DNA from: Planctomycetota bacterium
GTDB lineage: Bacteria > Planctomycetota > Planctomycetia > Pirellulales > UBA1268
NCBI GenBank assembly: GCA_029978905.1
Contig: JAPOIM010000020.1
Span: forward strand, 1-56,485
Length of the DNA: 56,485 bases
Direction: 5' to 3'
The notes under the pieces are model-generated. The model ran no database searches. It saw only the letters and a program-made list of their open reading frames with translations, and was not told where the DNA came from. Below, one piece after another: positions 15,329 to 23,978 of this stretch. The position numbers were made by a program, and so were the translations under genes. Position 1 is the first letter of the stretch; each line of letters starts with the position of its first letter.

Positions 15329-17604
15329 TGAGCCTGCACGCGATCTTGGGAAGTCGATCGATGCAGGGGCAACGCGGCTGCTGGTGCATGCTCGCGCTGG
15401 TCGTCGTGGCTGCGATGCTTTCCAGCATGGCGTGGGCTCAGGGCGAGGCCACGCCGGACGCCGCCGTCAATGCTCCGGGCGCGGCCGAGGGCGACGTCGC
15501 GGCGGCGGGCATGCCTGGGCTCGATTTGCCAGTGCTGGAGCTGAGCGCCGGTTTTGCGGGGGTGACCAAAACCGCCGCCTGGACTCCGATTCAGGTTCGT
15601 GTGCCAGCGTCCCATCCAGCCCAGCGGGTGCGGGTGTGGGTGGCCGACCCGGAGGATCAGCTTGTGGGCTCCCCTTGGGAGGAACTGACAGACACTCCTG
15701 CCGGTGGCCGACGTGCCACGCTGGCTGTGCGGCTTGGGCGCCCCGATCCCCAGCTCGTGATCGAGTGGGAGGCTGCCGACGGAACGCGGACTCGTGACAC
15801 GCGAGAACTCGCCAAGCCACTGCCGCAGTCGAGCTCCCTCCTACTCGTGCTCGGCGACGTGCCCGCTGCGGCCAGGGGAGTCCGCATGCTGGAAGCCGAC
15901 GATGGCTGGAAGCCGACGGTGGTTCCGCTCGCGGTGAACGATCTTCCCGGTGCCTCGTCGCTCGACTTCGACGCGGCGGACGCTGTGGTCGTCTGCGGGA
16001 GCGTGTGCCCGCTTCCAACCCCCGTGTTTCAGTCGCTCGATGCTTGGGTGCAAGGTGGCGGGCGGCTTGTGTTTCTGGCCGGCGAATCGCTGGAGCGGCT
16101 TGCCGAGAGTGACGCTCCGGAACTGCGTTGGCTGCCTGCAACCTTCGACCGTCTCGTGCCGCTGCGGTCGACCGCTGCCGTCGAAACCTTCGCGCGGGCG
16201 AGCCGTCCGTTGCCCACGGGGAGCGAACGCCTGGCAATCCCGATGCTGGCCCCGTTGGATCCAAGCGTGGGCACAACCCTCGCGGCCGTGGGGCCTACCC
16301 TGGCGGACCTGCCGCTGGCTGTGCGCTTGGCCCGTGGCTTTGGCAGTGTTGGCTGGCTCGCCTTTGACCTCGACCAGGGTGCGTTTCTCAACTGGCCGGG
16401 GAGCGAGTCCTTGCTGCTTGCCGTGTTGGGGAGGGAGCGAACGCGTGGAGGACGGTCGGGTGAAACACGTCGAGACCTGCTCGATTTAGGAGGGCAGTTG
16501 AGGCGATCGGTCGACCACTTTCCCGGAGTCAAGCCGGTTCCCTTCGAACTGATCGGTCTGCTCGCGATTCTTTTCGTCGCCAGCCTCTATCCACTCTCGT
16601 GGTGGCTCGCGAGGCCCCCTTCGGGACGCGGCGGGTGGCTTGCACTCGCGGTGGCCGTGGTGGCATTTACGCTCATCGCGTCCAACATCGGCGGTCGCTG
16701 GAAGTCGTCGCGATGGCAGGAGACCACCGCCGGCGTGGTCGATATCGATCTGGTGAGTGGCCGGGCCCGTGGCATGTCGATGGCCGGCTTGTGGGCTTCG
16801 GCCAACACAACGATCAGTCTTTCCGCTCGGGCGTCCGAGAACGTGAGCAAGCATGACGACGAACACCCCGTCATCTCCTGGGCTTCTGCGACGGGCCGGA
16901 GCTTTGGTGGCCCAGATACCCAGGTGCCGCACGCGTCGTTGGCGGCCGCTCCGTACGCCTACGGGGAATCGCTCGCTCGGCTTGAGAACGTGCCCCTAGC
17001 GGTCGCCACCAGCGGCACGTGGCAGGCTGAATGGAACACCCAACTCGCGGCCGACGTGCTTCCCGTCTCGGGCCGCTTCGAGCGCAGTGCCGAAGGAACG
17101 CTGCGAGGTGAGGTGGTCAGCGACCTGCCATTTACCCTGGACGACTGTCTGCTGGCCTATGCGGGCTGGATCTACGACGTGGGGTCGCTGCCGGCAGGCG
17201 GGCGATTTGATCCGTCGAAGGGACGCGGGCCGCGATCGCTCGCCGGGGCGATCGCCCGACGAGAGCTTGTCGGTGAGCGTGAGCAGGGGGGGCGGTACGA
17301 CATTGAGGAGCGGGACGCCAACCGCATCCTCGTGGTGGCCTCCTTTCATGAGGCTGCTGGTGGGAGAGGCTACACCTCGCTCGAGGCTGGGATGCTGGGC
17401 CGCTACGATCTCAGCGACCTGATCCGCAGCGGTCGGGCGGTGCTCATTGGGCGAGGCCCCGCAGGCACCGACTGGACGACCGACCGCGACATTGACAAGG
17501 TCGAGCCACACGCGGTGTGGAGGTTTGTCTTGCCGGTGGGCCAGGCGTTCGGCCCGCTGTCGCTCACCGAATCAAGCACGATTGAGACAGGGGTGGACCC
17601 ATGA
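15325..17604 (+). CDS. Large membrane protein with glutamine-amidotransferase-like exported domain
   Basis: This is a 759-residue protein. ATG 15325 overlaps the MazG stop; ATG 15328 is equivalent. A signal peptide ends near SSMAWAQG. The exported N-terminal half has a beta-sandwich segment (about 60-170), then a region reading SSLLLVLGDVP, ADAVVVCGS and WVQGGGRLVFLAG, which resembles the degraded class-I amidotransferase fold of GldG-like and DUF4350 proteins. Two adjacent membrane helices lie at about 405-455. The remaining 300 residues are beta-rich. The gene overlaps the following ABC ATPase (ATGA at 17601). I infer an accessory subunit of an ABC or gliding-type export complex, though no true permease is encoded nearby. 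Confidence 0.7.
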   Translation: MMSLHAILGSRSMQGQRGCWCMLALVVVAAMLSSMAWAQGEATPDAAVNAPGAAEGDVAAAGMPGLDLPVLELSAGFAGVTKTAAWTPIQVRVPASHPAQRVRVWVADPEDQLVGSPWEELTDTPAGGRRATLAVRLGRPDPQLVIEWEAADGTRTRDTRELAKPLPQSSSLLLVLGDVPAAARGVRMLEADDGWKPTVVPLAVNDLPGASSLDFDAADAVVVCGSVCPLPTPVFQSLDAWVQGGGRLVFLAGESLERLAESDAPELRWLPATFDRLVPLRSTAAVETFARASRPLPTGSERLAIPMLAPLDPSVGTTLAAVGPTLADLPLAVRLARGFGSVGWLAFDLDQGAFLNWPGSESLLLAVLGRERTRGGRSGETRRDLLDLGGQLRRSVDHFPGVKPVPFELIGLLAILFVASLYPLSWWLARPPSGRGGWLALAVAVVAFTLIASNIGGRWKSSRWQETTAGVVDIDLVSGRARGMSMAGLWASANTTISLSARASENVSKHDDEHPVISWASATGRSFGGPDTQVPHASLAAAPYAYGESLARLENVPLAVATSGTWQAEWNTQLAADVLPVSGRFERSAEGTLRGEVVSDLPFTLDDCLLAYAGWIYDVGSLPAGGRFDPSKGRGPRSLAGAIARRELVGEREQGGRYDIEERDANRILVVASFHEAAGGRGYTSLEAGMLGRYDLSDLIRSGRAVLIGRGPAGTDWTTDRDIDKVEPHAVWRFVLPVGQAFGPLSLTESSTIETGVDP

Positions 17605-18545
17605 TCGAAACGATCGACCTCACCAAAAAGTATGGTGACTTCACCGCGCTGGAGTCGCTCGATCTGAAGCTCGAGCAGGGGGATCTCTTTGGCTTCATCG
17701 GCCCAAACGGCGCCGGCAAGACGACGACGATCCGGATCCTTGCCACGCTGCTTGCCCCGAGTTGGGGCGAAGCCTATGTCTGCGGGCAGTCGATCTACAC
17801 GCACCCCCGCGAGATCCGCCACCTCATCGGCTACATGCCCGATATTTTCGGTGTGTACGACGACATGCGGGTGATGGAGTACCTGGAGTTTTTCGCGGCG
17901 GCCTACCGAATCGACGGTCCCAAGCGGCGCGAGGTGGCGGAGCGTTCGCTCGACCTCGTCGACCTGATGTTTAAGCGAAACGAACTTGTCACCAGTCTCT
18001 CACGCGGCATGACGCAGCGTCTCGGCCTGGCACGCGTTTTGTTGCACGACCCGCAGGTGCTGCTTCTCGATGAACCCGCCAGCGGGCTCGACCCGCGCGC
18101 ACGCATCGAGATGCGCGGGCTGTTGAAACGGTTGCAGTCGCTTGGCAAAACGATTCTCGTGTCGAGTCACATCCTGCCCGAACTCGCCGACATCTGTAAC
18201 CGCGTGGGCATTATCGAGCATGGTCGGTTGCTGGCCTGCGGCGAGGTCAGTGATCTGCTCGCGCAGGTGCGTGGCCGCCCAACCGTGAGGATTCGCTTGG
18301 CCGGTGAGCCGCGGGCTGCGGTGCAGTCGCTGGAGCGCGCGGAGGAAGTGCTGGGGGTGACCCTCGACACTGCCCCCGCCGACGGTGAGGAACTTGTCGT
18401 TGCGCTGGCCGATGGCGTCGTCAACCACTCGGCGATCGTGGCCCGGCTGATTGCCGAAGGGCACGAGGTGCTGACCGTGAAACTTCAGGAAGTGAACCTC
18501 GAAACCGCCTTCCTCGAACTCACCCGAGGACGGATCGCGAAGTAA
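17601..18545 (+). CDS. ABC transporter ATP-binding protein
   Basis: This is a 314-residue cytoplasmic ATPase. Walker A is GPNGAGKTTT at residues 34-43, the signature reads LSRGMTQRLGLARVL, Walker B is VLLLDEPASGLDP, and the H-loop is in SSHILPEL. The C-terminal 90 residues form the extension typical of the CcmA/NatA/GldA export group. The start overlaps the preceding membrane protein gene. GldA-type ATPases work with a multi-helix permease (GldF-like), but none lies in this window next to the gene. The permease may be encoded elsewhere, or the upstream protein may take that place. Confidence 0.93.
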   Translation: MIETIDLTKKYGDFTALESLDLKLEQGDLFGFIGPNGAGKTTTIRILATLLAPSWGEAYVCGQSIYTHPREIRHLIGYMPDIFGVYDDMRVMEYLEFFAAAYRIDGPKRREVAERSLDLVDLMFKRNELVTSLSRGMTQRLGLARVLLHDPQVLLLDEPASGLDPRARIEMRGLLKRLQSLGKTILVSSHILPELADICNRVGIIEHGRLLACGEVSDLLAQVRGRPTVRIRLAGEPRAAVQSLERAEEVLGVTLDTAPADGEELVVALADGVVNHSAIVARLIAEGHEVLTVKLQEVNLETAFLELTRGRIAK

Positions 18546-18678
18546 ACAGCCGGTTGGTTTCTCCCCGGTTGCGCACGACACCACAAACTGCCCTTGGCTT
18601 CCGTGCCGGCTGCAGTCGTAAAATCGCACTTGGTTTTGTGTGCTGTCTTTGTCGTCACCACCACCGGGTGTTGCCACC

Positions 18679-19530
18679 ATGCGATCGCTTCAGTTGGTTT
18701 CGCGCTTGTGCCCGATCACTCTCCGCAACGGAACTGCTGGTGCAGGCCACCGGTCGGGCTGGTTGGTCGGCCTGGTCGCCCTGACCCCGTGGCTGGTCTT
18801 CGCGGTCGAGCCACCTCCGGCAGCCACCCGCCCGGCCTTGATTCCGCCCCCCCAGCAGACGACGGAGCCTGCGAAACTCGCGAGCCTCGACACGCCTGCC
18901 GGAGCGCTTGGCTACGCCCTGGGGTTGCGGATCGGCGAGAGCATCCAGGCCGACTTCCGAGCGCAGGGCACCGAGGTCGATCCGGCGGCGCTTGCCCGCG
19001 GACTCGCCGATGCAATCCTCGATGCCGAACCGCTGCTGCCGGAAGAGAAAATCGCGGCCGCACTCGATGTGTTTGAACGTCGGATGCAGGAGCTCGAGCG
19101 GGAGCAGATGGCGAAACTCGCGGAGGCCGCTCGTCGCAACATCACCGCCGCCGCGGCGTTTCTTCGCCAAAACGGAGCACGCCCAGAGGTGAAGACCCTG
19201 CCAAGCGGTCTGCAGGTTGAGGTGCTGCGAAAAGGCACAGGACCGCAGCCGACGCCAGCAGACATCGTCGCCACGCACTACGTGGGCACCCATCTCGATG
19301 GGACTCGCTTCGATGGGACGGATCCTGCGGGGGAGCCCGCCAGGTTTCCGGTCCGTGGTGTGGTGCCGGCATGGCAAGAGGCGCTCCCCATGATGGAAGT
19401 CGGGGCGCGATGGAAGCTTTACGTGCCGCCTTCGCTGGCCTACGGCGAGGCAGGTTTTCCTCCAGATATCGAGCCCAATGAACTCCTCATTTTTGAGATT
19501 GAGCTGGTCGGGATTGAGCCCCGCCCGTAG
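18679..19530 (+). CDS. Exported FKBP-type peptidyl-prolyl isomerase (FkpA/Mip-like)
   Basis: This is a 283-residue folding catalyst outside the cytoplasm. ATG 18679 gives a signal peptide with hydrophobic WLVGLVALTPWLVFAV; a GTG at 18640 is in frame and the Shine-Dalgarno evidence is weak for both. An FKBP_N helical dimerisation segment (about 70-160: GYALGLRIGESI through REQMAKLAEAARRN) precedes the FKBP domain (about 175-280). That domain keeps the active-site positions HYVG, GTRFDGT, RFPVRGVVPAWQEAL, LAYGEAG and FEIELV. It catalyses cis-trans isomerisation of proline bonds. It is followed after 10 bases by an exported isoaspartyl methyltransferase, suggesting a shared protein-maintenance role. 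Confidence 0.9.
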   Translation: MRSLQLVSRLCPITLRNGTAGAGHRSGWLVGLVALTPWLVFAVEPPPAATRPALIPPPQQTTEPAKLASLDTPAGALGYALGLRIGESIQADFRAQGTEVDPAALARGLADAILDAEPLLPEEKIAAALDVFERRMQELEREQMAKLAEAARRNITAAAAFLRQNGARPEVKTLPSGLQVEVLRKGTGPQPTPADIVATHYVGTHLDGTRFDGTDPAGEPARFPVRGVVPAWQEALPMMEVGARWKLYVPPSLAYGEAGFPPDIEPNELLIFEIELVGIEPRP

Positions 19531-19540
19531 GTCGTTCGCC

Positions 19541-20779
19541 ATGCCCGCAGCCGGTCGGGGCGTCTGCTCGACCCTCATGCTTGTCGCTGCGCTGGGGATG
19601 AGTCTCGGCTTTGAAGAGACCGTCTGCGGGCAGGGAGCCGACTCGCTCACCGCGGCCCGCGAAAAGGTGGTGCGGGAGGTGCTCGAGGCAGGCGGGATTA
19701 CGGATCCGCGTGTGCTCGCGAGCATGCGGGCCACGCCGAGGCATGAGTTCATCCCGGCCCAGCAGCGTCAGTTGGCGTATGTCGATATGGCGCTGCCGAT
19801 TGGAGAGTCGCAGACGATCTCCGGGATCTTCGTGGTCGCCTACATGACCGAGCAGCTGCAGCCGATGCCCACCGATCGCGTGCTGGAGATTGGCACGGGG
19901 AGCGGCTATCAGGCCGCGGTGCTCTCACCGTTGGTGGCGGAGGTGTATTCGATCGAGATTCACGAGCCTCTGGGGAAGCGAGCCGCCCGCACACTGCAGC
20001 GGTTGGGGTACGACAACGTTTTCACACGTGTTGGGGATGGTTTTGCGGGATGGCCGGAGAAGGCGCCCTTCGACAAGATCATCGTGACGTGCTCGCCGGA
20101 GGCGGTGCCGCAGCCGCTGGTGGATCAGCTCGCTGAGGGTGGGCGGATGGTGGTGCCCGTCGGGACTCGTTACGACCAGACGCTGGTGCTCTTCACGAAA
20201 CGCGACGGCAAACTCGTGGAGGAGTCGCTCGTGCCGAGCCTGTTTGTGCCGATGACGGGGGCGGCAGAGGATGACCGCGTGGTCAAGCCTGACGGATCAA
20301 AACCGAGTCTCTCGAACACTGGGTTCGAAGAACAGCTTCCCGACACGGAGACCCCAACCGCCTGGTACTACGGTCGGCAGGTGGAGGCGGTCGGGTCAGA
20401 CGCGGCCGCCAGTGGCAACTGGTTGCTGCGGTTTGAAAACCGGGATGTCGGCCGGCCCGCGCAGATCTTTCAAGGGTTTCCCGTCGATGGCAGGGAGGTG
20501 CGACGGATCGATGTGGCGCTCTCTGTCCGGGCTGAAAACGTGGTCCCCGGAGCCACCCCCACGCAGATCCCCGCGGTGGTAGTGCGGTTTTTTAACGACA
20601 CGCGGAGCCGCTCGACGCTCGTCGCCTTCGGGGACTGGTCGGGGAGTTTTGAATGGCGAACGCAGCGGACCACCATGCCCGTGCCTCACTGGGCGCGGGA
20701 GGCGATCCTGCAGGTGGGGATGATGGGAGCGACGGGGCGTCTCGAAGTCGACGACGTTACGGTCGCGGCTGGAGAGTGA
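19541..20779 (+). CDS. pcm: Exported protein-L-isoaspartate O-methyltransferase with C-terminal beta-sandwich
   Basis: This is a 412-residue protein. ATG 19541 starts 10 bases after the FKBP stop and gives a signal peptide (LMLVAALGMSLG). The methyltransferase domain (about 35-235) has the substrate loop LPIGESQTIS and the SAM-binding VLEIGTGSGYQAAVL. It repairs isoaspartyl damage using S-adenosylmethionine. The extra C-terminal 160 residues (NTGFEEQLPD near the start, LEVDDVTV at the end) look like a CBM4/9-type jelly roll. Both the signal peptide and this domain are absent from E. coli Pcm. How SAM would reach it outside the cytoplasm is not clear. Confidence 0.9.
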   Translation: MPAAGRGVCSTLMLVAALGMSLGFEETVCGQGADSLTAAREKVVREVLEAGGITDPRVLASMRATPRHEFIPAQQRQLAYVDMALPIGESQTISGIFVVAYMTEQLQPMPTDRVLEIGTGSGYQAAVLSPLVAEVYSIEIHEPLGKRAARTLQRLGYDNVFTRVGDGFAGWPEKAPFDKIIVTCSPEAVPQPLVDQLAEGGRMVVPVGTRYDQTLVLFTKRDGKLVEESLVPSLFVPMTGAAEDDRVVKPDGSKPSLSNTGFEEQLPDTETPTAWYYGRQVEAVGSDAAASGNWLLRFENRDVGRPAQIFQGFPVDGREVRRIDVALSVRAENVVPGATPTQIPAVVVRFFNDTRSRSTLVAFGDWSGSFEWRTQRTTMPVPHWAREAILQVGMMGATGRLEVDDVTVAAGE

Positions 20780-20987
20780 TCGGAGCGCTCTCCCGCAGCC
20801 GGAATCGGCCTGCAAACTCAGCCTCTTTTTCCGCATGTGCGCAGGCCTTTCCTTTTGCCTGGCTTGCTTGATTTGCCAAAACGGCAAACTATCCTTTCCA
20901 ATGACTCGGGCTCGGGATTGGGCGGGGTTTGGTGCCTGCATCCGGCCGGCTGCGTCTGTTTGCCTTTTTCTGCGGAGATTTCCACAC

Positions 20988-22136
20988 ATGTCGATGCGTT
21001 TTTCCTCGCTTCGCCTTCCTGGCGTTGTCGCTCTCGTGGCCATGATGATGGCTGCTGGAAGCGCTGATGCCGGCTGGCATCATCGTTACAACGGGTCTTC
21101 AGGTGGCTCCTCCGGCGGTTCGTCGGGCGGCTCTTCGGGTGGATCCTCGGGCGGTTCGTACGGTTCATCCGGCGGTTCGTATGGCTCGTCGGGCGGCTCC
21201 TCGGGCGGTTCGTACGGCTCCTATGGCTCCTACGGGAGCTCCTACGGCTCGTACGGCAGCCACGGTTCGCATCACGCACAACGCAAGGCCTACCGTCAGG
21301 AGCGACGGGCCGAGCGACACAGTTACCACCACTCGTCGGGTGGCTCCTCGGGCGGTTCGTCTGGCGGTTCGTACGTGATGTACGGCTCGTCCGGCGGTTC
21401 GTCGGGTGGTTCCTCTGGCGGTTCGTACGGTGGCGCTTCGGTGCCCGCTTATGTCCCGATGGAAGGCGCTGTTGAGTCGTATCGGATCATCGACGACAGG
21501 CCAGCAGACAGCGACGCTCCTGCGGCCGACGAGGCTGCCCCTGCCGACGACGCGTCGGCCATGCGGTTGCCGGTCGATGCCGCGATGCTCGTCGTGGAAC
21601 TTCCGGAGTCGGCTCGCGTGTTCGTCAACGGTGCCAAGACCTCCGCAACCGGCGGCCTGCGTCGCTACGTGTCGCGGGGCCTCGAGGCTGGCCGCGATTA
21701 TGAGTTCACCGTGCAGATGGTCGACGGAGACGACGTTGAGGTCACTCGCGTGGTTGCTGTCCGAGCCGGTGAGGTGACCGAAGTCTCGTTCCTCGAGGCG
21801 GCCGATGAGGCCGTCGCGGACCTCGCCTTCCCGGCTGATGAGCTCACCACGAGCCTCGTGCTGCATGTTCCTGCAGACGCCAAGGTGTGGCTGGCTGGCA
21901 ATGCGACGGTTTCCTCGGGTGAGACCCGCGTTTTCGAGACGACGACGCTCCGCTCGGGTGATGCCTGGAGCGCCTACGAGGTGAAGGTCGTTGCTCTGGT
22001 TGATGGGGTGGAAGTGGAAGCCACTCGCCAGATCGACCTGGCGGCTGGTCACTCGCTCGAACTGGAACTCTCGACGGCTGGCGACAGCCTCGTGGTCCGC
22101 GGAACCGCAGCCACCGACAGCACCGCCTCCCTGTAA
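20988..22136 (+). CDS. Ser/Gly-rich surface protein with two TIGR03000-type domains
   Basis: This is a 382-residue protein. ATG 20988 follows GGAGA and gives a signal peptide ending near GSADAGW. Residues 36-92 and 117-149 are low-complexity GSSGG and GSYGS repeats, split by a basic His/Arg-rich patch (about 94-115). An acidic linker leads to two copies of a small beta domain at 199-269 and 288-362 with the pattern V.LP..A.V.VNG..T...G..R.Y.S..L..G..Y....., which fits TIGR03000, a family described only in planctomycetes. It is probably exposed on the cell surface or in the matrix; the biochemical role of the family is not known. Two terminators follow directly, so it ends its transcription unit. 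Confidence 0.85.
   Translation: MSMRFSSLRLPGVVALVAMMMAAGSADAGWHHRYNGSSGGSSGGSSGGSSGGSSGGSYGSSGGSYGSSGGSSGGSYGSYGSYGSSYGSYGSHGSHHAQRKAYRQERRAERHSYHHSSGGSSGGSSGGSYVMYGSSGGSSGGSSGGSYGGASVPAYVPMEGAVESYRIIDDRPADSDAPAADEAAPADDASAMRLPVDAAMLVVELPESARVFVNGAKTSATGGLRRYVSRGLEAGRDYEFTVQMVDGDDVEVTRVVAVRAGEVTEVSFLEAADEAVADLAFPADELTTSLVLHVPADAKVWLAGNATVSSGETRVFETTTLRSGDAWSAYEVKVVALVDGVEVEATRQIDLAAGHSLELELSTAGDSLVVRGTAATDSTASL
21093..21434 (+). repeat. Imperfect GSSGG/GSYGS coding repeats
   Basis: Two blocks of imperfect 12-base and 9-base units (variants of ggttcgtcgggc) lie at about 21093-21263 and 21336-21434, separated by a basic segment. They encode GSSG, GGSY and GSYGSS units. The third positions vary, so the array is old or under protein-level selection and not freshly amplified. 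Confidence 0.85.
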
Positions 22137-22145
22137 CCGCCGTGG

Positions 22146-22169
22146 AGAAAAGCCTTTTTCGGCTTTTTT
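22146..22169 (+). terminator. Rho-independent terminator 1 after the TIGR03000 gene
   Basis: AAAAGCC (22148-22154), loop TTTTTC and GGCTTTT (22161-22167) form a 7-bp stem running into a six-T tract. It starts 10 bases after the stop codon and would end the transcript carrying the FKBP, PCMT and surface-protein genes, or the surface-protein gene alone. Confidence 0.85.
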
Positions 22170-22212
22170 GAAGTCGTATCAGACTGAAAATACGGTTGTT
22201 TTCCGTACGCAG

Positions 22213-22247
22213 CCCCCGCGGTGCCGATCAGGTGCCGCGGGGGTTTT
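22213..22247 (+). terminator. Rho-independent terminator 2 after the TIGR03000 gene
   Basis: CCCCCGCGG (22213-22221) pairs with CCGCGGGGG (22235-22243) and is followed by TTTT. Standing about 45 bases behind the first terminator, it makes a back-up stop before the HTTM pair, which suggests strong transcription upstream. Confidence 0.8.
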
Positions 22248-22299
22248 GCATTGGTGCCGGACGCCTGGATTCGCCGATTGGGTTGGTGGAGTGCCGACA

Positions 22300-22935
22300 A
22301 TGACGCAGATGGGATCAACGCAGCATGAGCAGGGCAGGGGGTGGTCGCCCATCCTCCGGTTGCTTGTTTCGCTGGCCCTCGTGGTGCATCTCGCGGCGGT
22401 GGTCCTCCCGCCATTGGCGAGCCCCCCACCGTCGAGCATGCTGGCCAACCGCCTGATCCAGCCCTTTCGGCCCTACATCGGTCTGCTCTACCTCTGGCAT
22501 GGCTACCGCTTCTTCGCCCCCGATCCAGGTCCAGGGCACTCGTTGCGATGGAGGCTCGTGACAGAAAGCGGGGATGTTCGCGAGGGGACGATTCCCGACG
22601 CGGTGAACGACTGGCCGCGGCTTCTCTATCACCGCCGGTTCATGATTCCGGAAAAACTCTCCGGGATGATTCCGCCGCTCGAGGCGCCCGCGGACATCCA
22701 GCAGCAGGCACAGCTGGAGTGGGGGCCGCTGGTCCGCGCGGTGGCTGCCGAGTTGCTCTCGCGGCACGATGGGGCTTCGGTGTCGCTCGACCTCGTGGAG
22801 CACTATCTGCCCACGCCCGGGGACGTGCTGGACCAACAGCAGCAGCGGCCTGTGGCGGCGGATGCGTGGATCGATCGCGTTCGCCCTCTTGGCACCTACG
22901 CGTTGGTAGCACCCGACGCGGGAGGCTCGCGATGA
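22300..22935 (+). CDS. Small membrane-anchored partner of the HTTM protein
   Basis: This is a 211-residue protein. ATG 22300 has GGTGGAG about 10 bases upstream. One hydrophobic helix near the N-terminus (LLVSLALVVHLAAVVLPPLA) is followed by an exported domain with YLWHGYRFFAPDPGPGHSLRW, WPRLLYHRRFM and a helical region with LVRAVAAELLSRHDG. I do not recognise a named domain, though the FFAPDP...LRW pattern is typical of short proteins encoded next to HTTM genes. The stop overlaps the HTTM start (ATGA), so the two are made together and probably form a complex. Confidence 0.75.
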   Translation: MTQMGSTQHEQGRGWSPILRLLVSLALVVHLAAVVLPPLASPPPSSMLANRLIQPFRPYIGLLYLWHGYRFFAPDPGPGHSLRWRLVTESGDVREGTIPDAVNDWPRLLYHRRFMIPEKLSGMIPPLEAPADIQQQAQLEWGPLVRAVAAELLSRHDGASVSLDLVEHYLPTPGDVLDQQQQRPVAADAWIDRVRPLGTYALVAPDAGGSR

Positions 22936-23924
22936 ACAGGCAACGCATCGTCGTCGCTCGGTCGACGGAATCAGGGCAGGGGGAGAGCGACCAGCGGCAC
23001 GGTTGGTTGGCGGCCTGGAATACGTTCTGGTTCACGGCGGCCGATCCACTGCCTTTGGCCATCGTGCGGATCGGCACAGGGTTGCTTCTGGCCTGGTCTT
23101 CGTTTGTGTGGCTGCTGGATACGGATGCGTTTTTTGGGCCAGCTGGCTGGCTGCCGGCCCACGAAGTGTGGCGCATGAACGATCAGCCGTGGCAGTGGAG
23201 TTGGTACTTCCTGGCCACGTCGTCCACGGCGAGATGGACGGCGGGGTTGCTCACGCTCGTCTCGGCGCTGACGCTCACCGTTGGGTTGGCGACGCGGCTC
23301 TCGGCGCTGGTGGCGTTCGCCGGGCTCGTGAGCGCTGCCAACCGCGCACCGCTCAACGTGTTTGGGCTCGATGACACGCTCGGCATGCTGTTGATCAGCG
23401 TCGTGATTGGGCCTGCGGCCGCCTGTCTGTCGGTGGATCGCTGGCTGCAGGAGCGGCTGACGGCACCGCACCAGCCACAAGGGCAGGGGGGGGCGAGTAT
23501 CTCCGCCAACCTCGCCCTGCGACTCCTGCAGTGCCACCTCTGCGTCGTCTACTTTTTTTCGGGGGCCGGCAAACTCCTTGGGGCGAGTTGGTGGGAAGGA
23601 ATGGCGCTCTGGGGGGCCGCCGCGAATGGCCAGTACCGCACGCTCGACCTCACGTGGATGGCCGATCACCTCCTGCTCATCAACGCGATCACCCTCGCGA
23701 CACTTTTTTGGGAGGTCTCCTATCCCGCGATGGTCTGGCCCCGGCTGACCCGCCCGTGGGCGATCACCATGGGGATTGCCGTGCATCTTGGCATCGGCCT
23801 CGCGATGGGGATGATGGAGTTTGGGCTCGCCATGATCGTGGCCAATCTTGCGTTCGTGCCCGCCTCCGCGTGGCGGAAGTGGACGGCAATGCTCGGCCTC
23901 GCTAGGGTCGAGTCTTCAGGCTGA
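22932..23924 (+). CDS. HTTM-domain membrane protein
   Basis: This is a 330-residue polytopic membrane protein of the HTTM family (the fold shared with vitamin-K-dependent gamma-carboxylase). ATG 22932 overlaps the stop of the small partner. After a short cytoplasmic start, about eight hydrophobic helices are visible. Motifs typical of the family are DPLPLAIVRIGTGLLLAW, NRAPLNVFGLDDTLGMLL and LRLLQCHLCVVYFFSGAGKLLG. No carboxylase-specific catalytic site can be confirmed by eye. Bacterial HTTM proteins are mostly uncharacterised, so I give no reaction. Confidence 0.82.
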   Translation: MNRQRIVVARSTESGQGESDQRHGWLAAWNTFWFTAADPLPLAIVRIGTGLLLAWSSFVWLLDTDAFFGPAGWLPAHEVWRMNDQPWQWSWYFLATSSTARWTAGLLTLVSALTLTVGLATRLSALVAFAGLVSAANRAPLNVFGLDDTLGMLLISVVIGPAAACLSVDRWLQERLTAPHQPQGQGGASISANLALRLLQCHLCVVYFFSGAGKLLGASWWEGMALWGAAANGQYRTLDLTWMADHLLLINAITLATLFWEVSYPAMVWPRLTRPWAITMGIAVHLGIGLAMGMMEFGLAMIVANLAFVPASAWRKWTAMLGLARVESSG

Positions 23925-23978
23925 GGGGCCGCCGGGCCTGCGGCTGCCGCAAGAAACCCTTTTTGGAGTTGTACGCAC

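Noticed and set aside
23080..23096. Second sigma-54 site (CGGCACAGGGTTGCTT) inside the HTTM gene
   Set aside because: The GG and GC are 9 bases apart instead of 10, and the site lies inside a coding region.
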